From Streptomyces tsukubensis (lineage in GTDB: Bacteria; Actinomycetota; Actinomycetes; Streptomycetales; Streptomycetaceae), in assembly GCF_003932715.1 (NCBI RefSeq), contig NZ_CP020700.1, forward strand, positions 1,063,501 through 1,127,500: a DNA stretch of 64,000 nt, given 5' to 3'. How positions within the stretch are numbered: the first letter of the stretch is position 1; the number at the start of each line of letters is the position of its first letter. This document shows positions 8,549-17,257 of the stretch, piece after piece. The position numbers were made by a program, and so were the translations under genes. Under the pieces are notes generated by a model. It did no database searches, was not told the origin of the DNA, and saw only the letters and a program-made list of their open reading frames with translations.

Positions 8549-9664
8549 ATGTGGCCAGCAGGACAGCAGCAGCAGCCCGGCGACGGGAACCCTCAGCACC
8601 AGGGCCCGCCGGGCCCCGGCCCGCATGCGCCCCACCCGCATCAGCAGCCCGGGTATCAGCAGCCGGGGTACCAGCAGTCCGGGTATCAGCAGCCGAACCC
8701 CTATCAGCAGCCGCCCGGCCCGGGCGGGCAGCCGGGCTATCAGCAGCCGGGGCTCTACCAGCAGACCACCGTCTCCCAGCCCACCGTCTCCCCGTACCCG
8801 GTTGCCGGGCCGCCGCCCGGACCGCCGGGGAACCGCCGGAAGACGGCCGTCGTCGCCGTGGTCGCGGCCCTGGCGGTCGTCGCCGCCGCCGTCGTCACCG
8901 GAGTCGTCGTGCTCGGCGGGGACCGGGACACCGGCGACCGGGCGGACCCGCAGGGCGGCGGCGCCTCGGCGGGATCGGCGGAGACTGCGGAGACAGCGGG
9001 AGCGCAGTCGCCGCCTCCGGTGACTTCGACGGAGGAGAATCCGCGCGCGGGCAAGGACGCCGAACCGACGGTCCCCGGCTGGAAGGTGGTCATCAATCCC
9101 CAGCACGGCACGATGTTCGACGTACCGCCCGAGTGGACGCTGATGGGTGCCGGGATGCAGACGGGCTACGAGGACGAGAAGAAGGGCGACGGCACCCCCG
9201 CCGTCGTGATGTCGGCCCCGGCCCAGCTCCGGCCCACCTGGTGCCTGTACGACTACAACAAGGACGGCACCAAGGAGGACTGGGGTCTGGCCACGGCGGG
9301 CACCAAGGGCGCGCGGGGTGCCCGGAGCACCGCGGACGCCGCCTACAACGAGGCCTTCAACTGGGCCTGGGCGGCCTACGCCCAGGGTGATGCGGCGGGC
9401 ACCGTGAAGGTCGCGCGGGCCAGGCCGTTCACGACCGCGTCGGGGCTGGCCGGCAGCGTCGCCACGGCCACGGCGACCGGTACGAAGAAGCGCCATGCCT
9501 GCGAGACCGACGGCAAGTCGACGGCGTTCAGCTTCAAGGACTCCACCGGCGAGATCAAAACCTTCGTCCTGCACGGCGTCAAGGGCGTCAAGGGCGAGCT
9601 CCCCGAGGCCACGGTGCAGAAGATCCTGGGCACGATCCGCCAGGTGAAGGCGGCCGGGGGGTAA
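8549..9664 (+). CDS. QP-rich, single-pass membrane protein
   Basis: Protein of 371 aa. Residues about 1-90 are a Gln/Pro/Gly/Tyr-rich cytoplasmic region with repeated GYQQP units. A single membrane segment (TAVVAVVAALAVVAAAVV) follows at about residues 108-130, then an acidic/Thr linker and a folded extracellular domain of about 200 residues containing FDVPPEWTLMGAGMQTGYED and two tryptophan-rich stretches. This architecture is common in streptomycete surface proteins of unknown function. The isolated Cys pair (TWCLYD and HACETD) could form an extracellular disulfide. No enzyme motif recognised. Confidence 0.82.
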   Translation: MWPAGQQQQPGDGNPQHQGPPGPGPHAPHPHQQPGYQQPGYQQSGYQQPNPYQQPPGPGGQPGYQQPGLYQQTTVSQPTVSPYPVAGPPPGPPGNRRKTAVVAVVAALAVVAAAVVTGVVVLGGDRDTGDRADPQGGGASAGSAETAETAGAQSPPPVTSTEENPRAGKDAEPTVPGWKVVINPQHGTMFDVPPEWTLMGAGMQTGYEDEKKGDGTPAVVMSAPAQLRPTWCLYDYNKDGTKEDWGLATAGTKGARGARSTADAAYNEAFNWAWAAYAQGDAAGTVKVARARPFTTASGLAGSVATATATGTKKRHACETDGKSTAFSFKDSTGEIKTFVLHGVKGVKGELPEATVQKILGTIRQVKAAGG

Positions 9665-9693
9665 TCCGCTCCGGCGCGGCGGGCTCCCCGCTC

Positions 9694-10563
9694 TCAACCG
9701 ATGCCGAACGCCCCGGCGGGCGGCTCCGGCGAATCCTGTGCTTCGGCGTCCCGCACCGGCCGGGCGTCCCCGGCGAGCCGTACCAGCGCGGGCCCGTACT
9801 CGACCCGGGCGGGGAAGGCGTCCGCCGCGGTGCGCCGGGCCAGGGTCGCCGTGTCGAGGGGCGCATGGGACGCGACGAGCAGCACATTGCCGAAACGGCG
9901 CCCCCGCAGCACGGCGGGCTCCGCGATCAGCGCCAGTTCGCCGAAGACGGCGGCGAAGGTGGCGAGCTGGGAGCGGAGGAAGCCGAAGGGCGCGCCGTCG
10001 GCGAGGTTGGCCGCGTACACCCCGCCGGGCCGCAGGACCCGCTCCGCGGCCCGGGCGAACTCGACGGACGTGAGGTGCGCGGGCACCCGCGACCCTCCGA
10101 AGACATCGGCGACGAGGACGTCGGCGCTGTCCGGCGGGGCCGCTTCGACATGGGTGCGGGCGTCGGCCGCATGGACCGTGATCCCCGATCCGGCGGGCAG
10201 CGGCAGATACTCGGTGACCAGCTCCAGCAGCCCGCGGTCGGCCTCCACCACGTCCTGCCGGGATCCGGGCCTGGTCGCGGCGGCGTAACGCGGCAGGGTC
10301 AGTGCGCCCCCGCCGAGGTGGAGCAGGTCGAGCGGGGCACCCGCCGGGGCGCAGGAGTCGAGCAGGTGCGCGATCCGGCGGGTGTACTCGAACTCCAGGT
10401 AGGTGGGGTCGTCGAGGTCGACGTACGACTGCGGGGCGCCGTCGACGGTCAGCAGCCGCGCCCGTTCCCGGTCGACGTCGGGCAGGAGCCGGGCGAAGCC
10501 GTGGTCGACGGCCCGTGCGACGGGTATCGCCTCGGCCGGTCCGGGGTGTCGGTTGTTCTCCAC
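9694..10563 (-). CDS. Spermidine-synthase-like methyltransferase-fold protein
   Basis: Protein of 289 aa with a Rossmann nucleotide-binding fold: LDLLHLGGGALTLPRY, then VVEADRGLLELV (acidic ribose-binding residue) and VLVADVFGG, the order seen in spermidine synthases and their homologues. The N-terminal SYVDLDDPTYLEFEYTRRI matches the substrate-site lead-in of that family. It lacks the membrane domain some homologues carry. No polyamine genes are adjacent, so the actual reaction is uncertain. Lies downstream of tuf3 on the same strand but behind a strong hairpin. Confidence 0.8.
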   Translation of the reverse strand: MENNRHPGPAEAIPVARAVDHGFARLLPDVDRERARLLTVDGAPQSYVDLDDPTYLEFEYTRRIAHLLDSCAPAGAPLDLLHLGGGALTLPRYAAATRPGSRQDVVEADRGLLELVTEYLPLPAGSGITVHAADARTHVEAAPPDSADVLVADVFGGSRVPAHLTSVEFARAAERVLRPGGVYAANLADGAPFGFLRSQLATFAAVFGELALIAEPAVLRGRRFGNVLLVASHAPLDTATLARRTAADAFPARVEYGPALVRLAGDARPVRDAEAQDSPEPPAGAFGIG

Positions 10564-10598
10564 TCCCCCATTGTCGGTGCCGCGGGAGCAGGGCCGGA

Positions 10599-10630
10599 CC
10601 GGGCTCCGTACGGGGTGGTACGGAGCCCGG
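10599..10630 (-). terminator. Terminator hairpin after tuf3
   Basis: CCGGGCTCCGTAC (10599-10611) and its exact complement GTACGGAGCCCGG (10618-10630) form a 13-bp stem with a 6-nt loop, just beyond the tuf3 stop codon. No U tract follows, as usual in streptomycetes. Confidence 0.85.
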
Positions 10631-10644
10631 CCTGCCGCGCCCCC

Positions 10645-11817
<1,173 letters not shown>

Positions 11818-12337
11818 GTGTGATCGTCCTCGAAGCTCAGGAGGTGTGGTGTGGAACGGGACCCCTGGGGCCTGCCGACCCTCCCCCTTGGGGGTCCCAC
11901 CGGACGATCCGGGAAGGGTCAGCTTCGGGCGCCGTCGGCGACGAGGATCACGGCAGCCCTCACCGTCGCCGCGACAAGGCAGCGATCAGGGGAGAGGGCG
12001 GGCCGGAACATGGGTCGATCATGGCGGAGACGGCCCCCGGCGGTCGACCGGTTTTCCCCGGACGCGCCCGGACGCGCATCCCACTCCTCCCACCACCGGA
12101 CCCGCACCGCACCGCCGGACCCGCACCGCGCCACCGGCCGTCACGCGCCTCACGGCTCACGGCTCACGGCTCACGGCTCACGGCTCACGGCTCACGGCTC
12201 ACGGCTCACGGCTCACGGCTCACGGCTCACGGCTCACGGCGACCATGCCCCGGCGCCGCGCCTGCTCCCGCCGATCGCGCCGGGAAGTGAGGCGCCCGTT
12301 ACGGCGCCTTGACGGCCGCGTCGGTTACGCTCCCCGG
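11818..12337. other. Non-coding region between tuf3 and the VTT-domain gene
   Basis: A 520-bp region between divergent genes. It should hold the tuf3 promoter (minus strand) near 11818-11900, a C/G-rich hairpin around 11878-11897 (CCCCCTTGGGGG core), and a 13-copy heptanucleotide array at 12149-12239. Open frames crossing it owe their length to the repeat, whose 7-bp period keeps all three frames free of stops; none shows a domain or a good ribosome binding site. Confidence 0.6.
12149..12239. repeat. Perfect 7-bp tandem repeat, 13 copies of CTCACGG
   Basis: CTCACGG is repeated 13 times without a mismatch, ending about 100 bp before the ATG of the VTT-domain gene. Perfect identity implies recent slippage expansion, so copy number is likely to vary between strains. 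The unit is not a multiple of three. Confidence 0.97.
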
Positions 12338-13063
12338 ATGTTCGAACCCGCGCCCGGGCCCGTCACGGGCCCCCGGCCCGCCGTCGCCCTCGCCGCCCGC
12401 TGCGGCAGGGCACTCCTCTCCCCGTGGTCGAAGCTGTCGCTGCTGGCGCTGGTGCTGCTGTCGGCGGGTGCGCTGGTGCTGCTGTACGAGCCGCAGCGGG
12501 TGCTGGCCGACGGTTGGCCGCCGTTCGAGCTGAGCGGTCCGGCCGCGGTCGTCCTCTTCGCCGCGGCGTACGGGGCGTGTACGGCGGCCTTCGTCCCCCG
12601 GCCGCTGCTGAATCTGGCCGCGGGGGCGCTCTTCGGCTCCCAGGCCGGACTGGTCGCGGCACTCTCGGGCACGGTGCTCGGCGCGGGCATCGCGTTCACC
12701 CTCGGCCGGCTGCTCGGGCAGGACGCGCTCCGCCCGCTGCTGCGGGGCCGCTGGCTGAAGGCGGCGGACCACCAGTTCAGTGCGCACGGCTTCCGTTCGA
12801 TGCTGGGCGTGCGGCTGTTCCCCGGGGTGCCGTTCGCGGCGGCCAACTACTGCGCCGCGGTGTCCCGGATGGGCTACACACCGTTCCTGCTGGCGACGGC
12901 CATCGGGTCGATCCCCAACACCGCGGCGTATGTGATCGCGGGCAGCCGGGCGGGTTCGCCGACCTCCCCCGCCTTCCTGGTGTCGACCGGGTTCATCGTC
13001 GTCACCGGAGTGGTGGCGAGCATCGTCGCCTGGCGCAAACGCCATCGCCTGCGCGGGAACTGA
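12338..13063 (+). CDS. TVP38/TMEM64 (VTT, DedA-related) membrane protein
   Basis: Membrane protein of 241 aa. The central VTT domain shows FVPRPLLNLAAGALFGSQAGLVAALSGTVLG, then FTLGRLLGQD and the re-entrant motif region GVRLFPGVPFAAANYCAAVSRM, which matches TVP38/TMEM64/DedA-type proteins of the cytoplasmic membrane. The start at 12338 follows a Pro-rich leader before the first helix. Located 175 bp upstream of uppP on the same strand. Some DedA-superfamily members translocate undecaprenyl phosphate or other phospholipids; applying this here is inference. Confidence 0.85.
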   Translation: MFEPAPGPVTGPRPAVALAARCGRALLSPWSKLSLLALVLLSAGALVLLYEPQRVLADGWPPFELSGPAAVVLFAAAYGACTAAFVPRPLLNLAAGALFGSQAGLVAALSGTVLGAGIAFTLGRLLGQDALRPLLRGRWLKAADHQFSAHGFRSMLGVRLFPGVPFAAANYCAAVSRMGYTPFLLATAIGSIPNTAAYVIAGSRAGSPTSPAFLVSTGFIVVTGVVASIVAWRKRHRLRGN

Positions 13064-13238
13064 CTCCGGGCACCAACCCGGGAATTAACCGGACGTTCAC
13101 CCCTTAGGGTGCATGCGCGTACATCTCGCTGCGGGAGGGTACTCTTCCTGCCCATCGGCGCAGGAACGGACACCGTGCGCCCCGGAACGCTCCGGGGCCG
13201 CCGGATCGCGGACTCTCCCTTGGGTGGCGTACTTCTTC

Positions 13239-14111
13239 ATGTCGTGGTTTGAATCCCTGATCCTCGGACTCGTGCAGGGCCTGACCGAGTTTCTGCCCAT
13301 CTCGTCGAGCGCCCATCTGCGGCTCACGGCCGCCTTCGCGGGCTGGGAGGATCCGGGTGCGGCGTTCACCGCGATCACCCAGATCGGCACCGAGACGGCG
13401 GTACTGATCTACTTCCGCGCGGATATCGCCAGAATCGTCTCGGCGTGGTTCCGGTCCCTGACGGACAAGGCGATGCGCGCCGACCACGACGCGCAGATGG
13501 GCTGGCTGGTCATCGTCGGCTCGATTCCCATCGGAGTCCTCGGCATCACCCTCAAGGACCAGATCGAAGGCCCCTTCCGCGATCTGCGGCTGATTGCGAC
13601 GACCCTGATCGTGATGGGCATCGTCCTGGGCGTCGCCGACCGGCTCGCGGCCCGCGACGAGACCGGCGGCCGGCACCGGGCCGCCAAACAGCGCAAGACG
13701 CTCAGGGAACTGAACGTCAGGGACGGTCTGATCTACGGCTTCTGCCAGGCGATGGCACTGATTCCCGGCGTCTCCCGGTCGGGTGCCACGATCAGCGGCG
13801 GTCTGCTGATGGGCTACACCCGCGAGTCGGCGGCGCGTTACTCGTTCCTCCTCGCCATCCCGGCCGTTCTGGCCTCCGGTGCCTACGAGTTGAAGGACGC
13901 GGGCGAAGGCCATGTCTCCTGGGGGCCGACGATCTTCGCCACCGTGGTCGCCTTTTTTGTGGGATATGCAGTTATCGCATGGTTCATGAAATTCATCACG
14001 ACCAAGAGCTTCATGCCGTTCGTGATCTACCGCATCCTGCTGGGCCTTCTGATCTTCGCCCTGGTCGGAGCCGGTGTCCTCAGCCCCCACGCGGGTGAGT
14101 CCGGAAGCTGA
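13239..14111 (+). CDS. uppP: Undecaprenyl-diphosphatase UppP (BacA)
   Basis: Integral membrane phosphatase of 290 aa that removes one phosphate from undecaprenyl diphosphate during cell-wall lipid-carrier recycling. Both family signatures are present: GLTEFLPISSSAH near the N-terminus (Glu and Ser residues of the active site) and PGVSRSGAT around residues 173-181. Several hydrophobic helices follow. The ATG at 13239 (MSWFESLILGLVQG) was chosen because family members start a few residues before this motif; the longer frame adds a non-family extension. Confidence 0.95.
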   Translation: MSWFESLILGLVQGLTEFLPISSSAHLRLTAAFAGWEDPGAAFTAITQIGTETAVLIYFRADIARIVSAWFRSLTDKAMRADHDAQMGWLVIVGSIPIGVLGITLKDQIEGPFRDLRLIATTLIVMGIVLGVADRLAARDETGGRHRAAKQRKTLRELNVRDGLIYGFCQAMALIPGVSRSGATISGGLLMGYTRESAARYSFLLAIPAVLASGAYELKDAGEGHVSWGPTIFATVVAFFVGYAVIAWFMKFITTKSFMPFVIYRILLGLLIFALVGAGVLSPHAGESGS

Positions 14112-14181
14112 CGGAGGCCCCCGGGAGGGGCCCGCAGAGCCGGAGAGGGCATCGAAACCCGCTCATAGGCGAGGGCAACCG

Positions 14182-14349
14182 ATGACATTCGTCACGGCAC
14201 TCGGTGCCAAGCGGCAGGCAACCGTCATGCGCTACCCGGTGTTCGCCCTGTTCAAACCGGATACCCCGGGCGCTCGGGAAGCACTGAAGTCGGCCAAGGC
14301 GGCGCTCCGGGCGTGCAGCAGGGGTTCACGACCGCCCGGCAGGCCGTAA
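14182..14349 (+). CDS. Small hypothetical protein
   Basis: Possible gene of 55 aa (begins MTFVTALGAKRQATVMR), basic, no recognisable domain. A GCGAGGG sequence precedes the ATG at a reasonable distance, and codon use is moderately Streptomyces-like. It lies between uppP and another small gene on the same strand. It could equally be a chance frame. Confidence 0.35.
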   Translation: MTFVTALGAKRQATVMRYPVFALFKPDTPGAREALKSAKAALRACSRGSRPPGRP

Positions 14350-14358
14350 TCTGGAGCC

Positions 14359-14547
14359 ATGTCGCCCCTTCAACGCGAGTCCGAGGCTGTCACGCCGTCG
14401 GCGCCCGTCCAGTCCGCCGCCGAGCTCAACGCCCGTATCCGGGAGCTGTGGGCCGACGGACGGCTGCCCGAGGAGCGGCGCGGGGAGTACGAGGCGCTGG
14501 TCCTGAAGTGGGCGACGACGCTGGAGCACATCGAGCGCGCCGCCTGA
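14359..14547 (+). CDS. Small conserved hypothetical protein
   Basis: Protein of 62 aa, mostly helical and charged (SAAELNARIRELWADGRLPEE, then EYEALVLKWATTLEHIE), with a TGGAG sequence just before the ATG and typical codon bias. No function recognised. It resembles small acidic streptomycete proteins often seen beside housekeeping genes. Divergence of composition from the preceding small frame suggests it is the more credible of the two. Confidence 0.65.
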   Translation: MSPLQRESEAVTPSAPVQSAAELNARIRELWADGRLPEERRGEYEALVLKWATTLEHIERAA

Positions 14548-14620
14548 GCGGCCGGGCGGCGGACCGCCGTCCGGGCCCTGTCGGCCGTGCGGCCCGCGGG
14601 CGGCTAGCCTTGTTCGCACG

Positions 14621-15805
14621 ATGAACCGTCTGACCACGCCCTGGGGCGATCTCGCCCTCACCCGTTTTCCCGAGGACCCGCGCGACCCCCTTCGCGCCTG
14701 GGACGCCGCCGACGAGTATCTGCTGCGGCACCTCGCCGAACAGGGCACGGACCTCTCGGGGGAACTGGTCGTCCTGGGTGACCGGTGGGGCGCGCTGACC
14801 GTCTCGCTCGCCGCGCACCGTCCCGTACAGATCACCGACTCCTTCCTGGGGCAGCGGGCGACCGCCGTCAATCTGGCGCGCAACGGCGCGACGGAGGGCG
14901 CGGCCGTGCTGCGGAGCGTGCGCGACACCCCGCCGGAGCGGATCGACGTACTGCTGGTACGGGTCCCCAAGAGCCTGGCGCTGCTGGAGGACCAGCTGCA
15001 CCGGCTGGCGCCCGCCGTCCACGAGGGCACGGTCGTCGTCGGCACCGGCATGGCCGCCGAGATCCACACCTCCACCCTGAAACTGTTCGAGCGGATCATC
15101 GGCCCGACGCGGACGTCCCTCGCGGTGCGCAAGGCGCGGCTGATCTTCTGTACACCCGACCTCTCGCTGCCGCGGACGCCCGGCCCCTGGCCGCTGCGGT
15201 ACGACCTGCCGGACGATATCGGCGTCATGGCGGGCCGTACGGTCACGAACCACGCGGGCGTCTTCTGCGCCGACCGGCTCGACATCGGCACCCGCTTCTT
15301 CCTCGGCCGGCTCCCGGTTCCGCGCGGTCCGGTCCACGTCGTCGACCTGGGCTGCGGCAACGGTGTGGTCGGTACGGCCGCGGCGCTGGCCGGTCCCGAG
15401 GCATCGGTGACCTTCGTCGACGAATCGTTCTCCGCCGTCGCCTCGGCCGAGGCGACGTACCGCGACAACGTTCCCGGGGGCGGTGGCGCGGCCGCGTTCA
15501 CCGTCGGCGACGGACTCTCCGGGCTGGCGGACTCCTCCGCCGATCTGGTGCTGTGCAATCCGCCCTTCCACAGCCACCGGGCGACCACGGACACCACCGC
15601 GCGCCGGATGTTCACCGACGCCCGGCGGGTGCTGCGGCCCGGCGGCGAGCTGTGGGTGGTCGGCAACCGCCATCTGGGCTACCACGTCACCCTGCGCCGT
15701 ATCTTCGGCGGCTGCGAGGTGGTGGCGGGCCATCCGAAGTTCGTGGTGCTGCGGGCGGCCGCGAAGGCCGCTCCGCTCCGCCGTTTGCGTGCCGGGACGC
15801 GCTGA
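14621..15805 (+). CDS. RlmG/RsmC-like 23S/16S rRNA guanine-N2 methyltransferase
   Basis: Protein of 394 aa with two related halves. The C-terminal half is a class I SAM methyltransferase: VVDLGCGNGVVGTAAALAG (SAM loop) and the N6/N2-amine signature LVLCNPPFHSHR. The N-terminal half is a degenerate copy without the catalytic motif, as in RsmC and RlmG. The expected substrate is a guanine in rRNA, by family. Monocistronic-looking; starts about 10 bp after a TAGCCT-like -10 element, so the mRNA may be short-leadered. Confidence 0.85.
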   Translation: MNRLTTPWGDLALTRFPEDPRDPLRAWDAADEYLLRHLAEQGTDLSGELVVLGDRWGALTVSLAAHRPVQITDSFLGQRATAVNLARNGATEGAAVLRSVRDTPPERIDVLLVRVPKSLALLEDQLHRLAPAVHEGTVVVGTGMAAEIHTSTLKLFERIIGPTRTSLAVRKARLIFCTPDLSLPRTPGPWPLRYDLPDDIGVMAGRTVTNHAGVFCADRLDIGTRFFLGRLPVPRGPVHVVDLGCGNGVVGTAAALAGPEASVTFVDESFSAVASAEATYRDNVPGGGGAAAFTVGDGLSGLADSSADLVLCNPPFHSHRATTDTTARRMFTDARRVLRPGGELWVVGNRHLGYHVTLRRIFGGCEVVAGHPKFVVLRAAAKAAPLRRLRAGTR

Positions 15806-15856
15806 CGGACCCGCACGGGTCTTGGCCCCGGGGGAAAGCTGCCGGACACTGACCCG

Positions 15857-16300
15857 ATGACGCAGCGCGTGGATCTTTCGACCGTGATGGACCGGCTGGC
15901 CATCGACGATCTGGTCACGGAGTACGCGGTGGCCGTGGACGACGGGGACTGGACCGCCTATCGGGCCCTGTTCACCGACGACGGCCGGGCCGACTACCGC
16001 TCATCGGGCGGTATCGAGGGCCCGGTGTCCGAGGTCGCCGTCTGGATGGCCGATGCCGTGGCCCGGTTCTCCGTACGGCAGCACCTCATCGTCAACCGGC
16101 GGGTGAGCATCGAGGATCTGGGCGGCTGGCCCGGCGACCGGGCGGAGGTACGGGCCGACTACGTCTGTCCGATGCGGCTCGGCCCGGACGAGGACCTGGT
16201 GAGCGGCGGCCGGTACGCATTCGCCCTGGCCAGGACCGGCGGCGGCTGGAGGCTGCGCGGGGTGGTCGTCGAGGAGAGGTGGCGGCGCGGGCCCGGGTGA
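15857..16300 (+). CDS. SnoaL-like/NTF2-fold protein
   Basis: Protein of 147 aa with the NTF2-like start IDDLVTEYAVAVDDGDWTAYRALFTDDG and the later RQHLIVNRRVSIE, the standard SnoaL-like pattern. Such proteins are small binding proteins, cyclases, dehydratases or isomerases. The D-x-x-F-T-D-D-G region often holds the acidic active-site residue. No biosynthetic cluster is adjacent, so the substrate is unknown. Convergent with the Gfo/Idh gene and separated from it by a hairpin. Confidence 0.82.
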   Translation: MTQRVDLSTVMDRLAIDDLVTEYAVAVDDGDWTAYRALFTDDGRADYRSSGGIEGPVSEVAVWMADAVARFSVRQHLIVNRRVSIEDLGGWPGDRAEVRADYVCPMRLGPDEDLVSGGRYAFALARTGGGWRLRGVVVEERWRRGPG

Positions 16301-16310
16301 GCCCGCGGGC

Positions 16311-16334
16311 GCCGCCCGGACGGACCCGGGCGGC
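16311..16334. terminator. Bidirectional terminator hairpin
   Basis: GCCGCCCGG (16311-16319) pairs with CCGGGCGGC (16326-16334) in the 51-bp gap between two convergent genes, so it can serve both. Confidence 0.65.
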
Positions 16335-16351
16335 TGCCGTCGGCGTCCGGG

Positions 16352-17257
16352 TCAGCCGGCCTGTTCGAGGGCCCGGACGACGATCTGTTCGCACAGTTCG
16401 TGGGTCCGCAGGGCATCCCGGGCGCTGAGCACCTTGCCCGCGCGGACCGCGTCGAGGAAGCCCAGGACCGCCTGCTCCAGACCGCGCTGGCGGGCGACCG
16501 GCACCCAGTCGCCGCGACGGCGCACGCTGGGCTGCCCCTTGTGGTCGATCACCTCGGCCAGATTGCGGACCTCGCGCTTGGAGTCCTGGCCGGAGACCTC
16601 CAGGATCTCCTCGGTGGAGCCGCTCAGGTGGTTCATCGTGCCGATGGCGGTGAAGCCGTCGCCGGAGAGCTGGAGCACGACGTGGTGCATCAGCCCGCCG
16701 TCTATCCGGGCCCGGACGTCGGTGTGGGTGACGGTGCCGGGGACGAGGAAGCGCAGGGTGTCGACGACGTGGATGAAATCGTCGAAGACGAAGGTGCGCG
16801 GGTCCTCCGGGAGGCCGATGCGGTTCTTCTGCATCAGGATCAGCTCGCGCGGATGCTCCAGGCACTGGGCGTAGCCGGGCGCGAGACGGCGGTTGAAGCC
16901 GACGGTCAGGGAGACCCCGCGGGACTCGGCCAGCTCCACCACCCGCCGCGCCTCGGCGTAGTCGTACGCGATCGGCTTGTCGACATAGGTGGGGATACCG
17001 GCCTCCAGCAGGGCCGTGACGATCTCCGGGTGGACCGCGGTCGGGGCGTGGACGAACGCGGCGTCCGGCCCCGCCGCGATCAGGGAGTCCAGGTCGGTGT
17101 GGCGGGCCGGGTCCGGGATGCGGTAGGTGTCACCGGTCCGGGCGAGGGTGTCGGCACTGCGGGTCTGCAGATGCAGTTCGACCCCGGGCAGGGTGCCCAG
17201 GACCGGGAGGTACGCCTTCTGCGCGATATCGCCGAGACCGATGCAGCCGACCTTCAC
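16352..17257 (-). CDS. Gfo/Idh/MocA-family oxidoreductase
   Basis: NAD(P)-dependent oxidoreductase of 301 aa. Rossmann motif VGCIGLGDIAQKAYLPVL at the start, the family motif DKPIAYDYAEARR with its conserved Lys, then a C-terminal substrate domain. The GTG at 17257 is used because AGGAGG stands four bases upstream in the transcript; the longer ATG frame is weaker. Its start lies inside the 3' end of the upstream FAD monooxygenase gene (128-nt overlap), so the two are probably co-transcribed. Substrate unknown, likely a sugar derivative by family. Confidence 0.88.
   Translation of the reverse strand: MKVGCIGLGDIAQKAYLPVLGTLPGVELHLQTRSADTLARTGDTYRIPDPARHTDLDSLIAAGPDAAFVHAPTAVHPEIVTALLEAGIPTYVDKPIAYDYAEARRVVELAESRGVSLTVGFNRRLAPGYAQCLEHPRELILMQKNRIGLPEDPRTFVFDDFIHVVDTLRFLVPGTVTHTDVRARIDGGLMHHVVLQLSGDGFTAIGTMNHLSGSTEEILEVSGQDSKREVRNLAEVIDHKGQPSVRRRGDWVPVARQRGLEQAVLGFLDAVRAGKVLSARDALRTHELCEQIVVRALEQAG

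Noticed and set aside
12149..12239. CRISPR-like or protein-repeat (TAHGSRL) interpretation of the tandem array
   Set aside because: Units are contiguous 7-mers without spacers, and the encoded heptapeptides lie in frames without start signals or domains.
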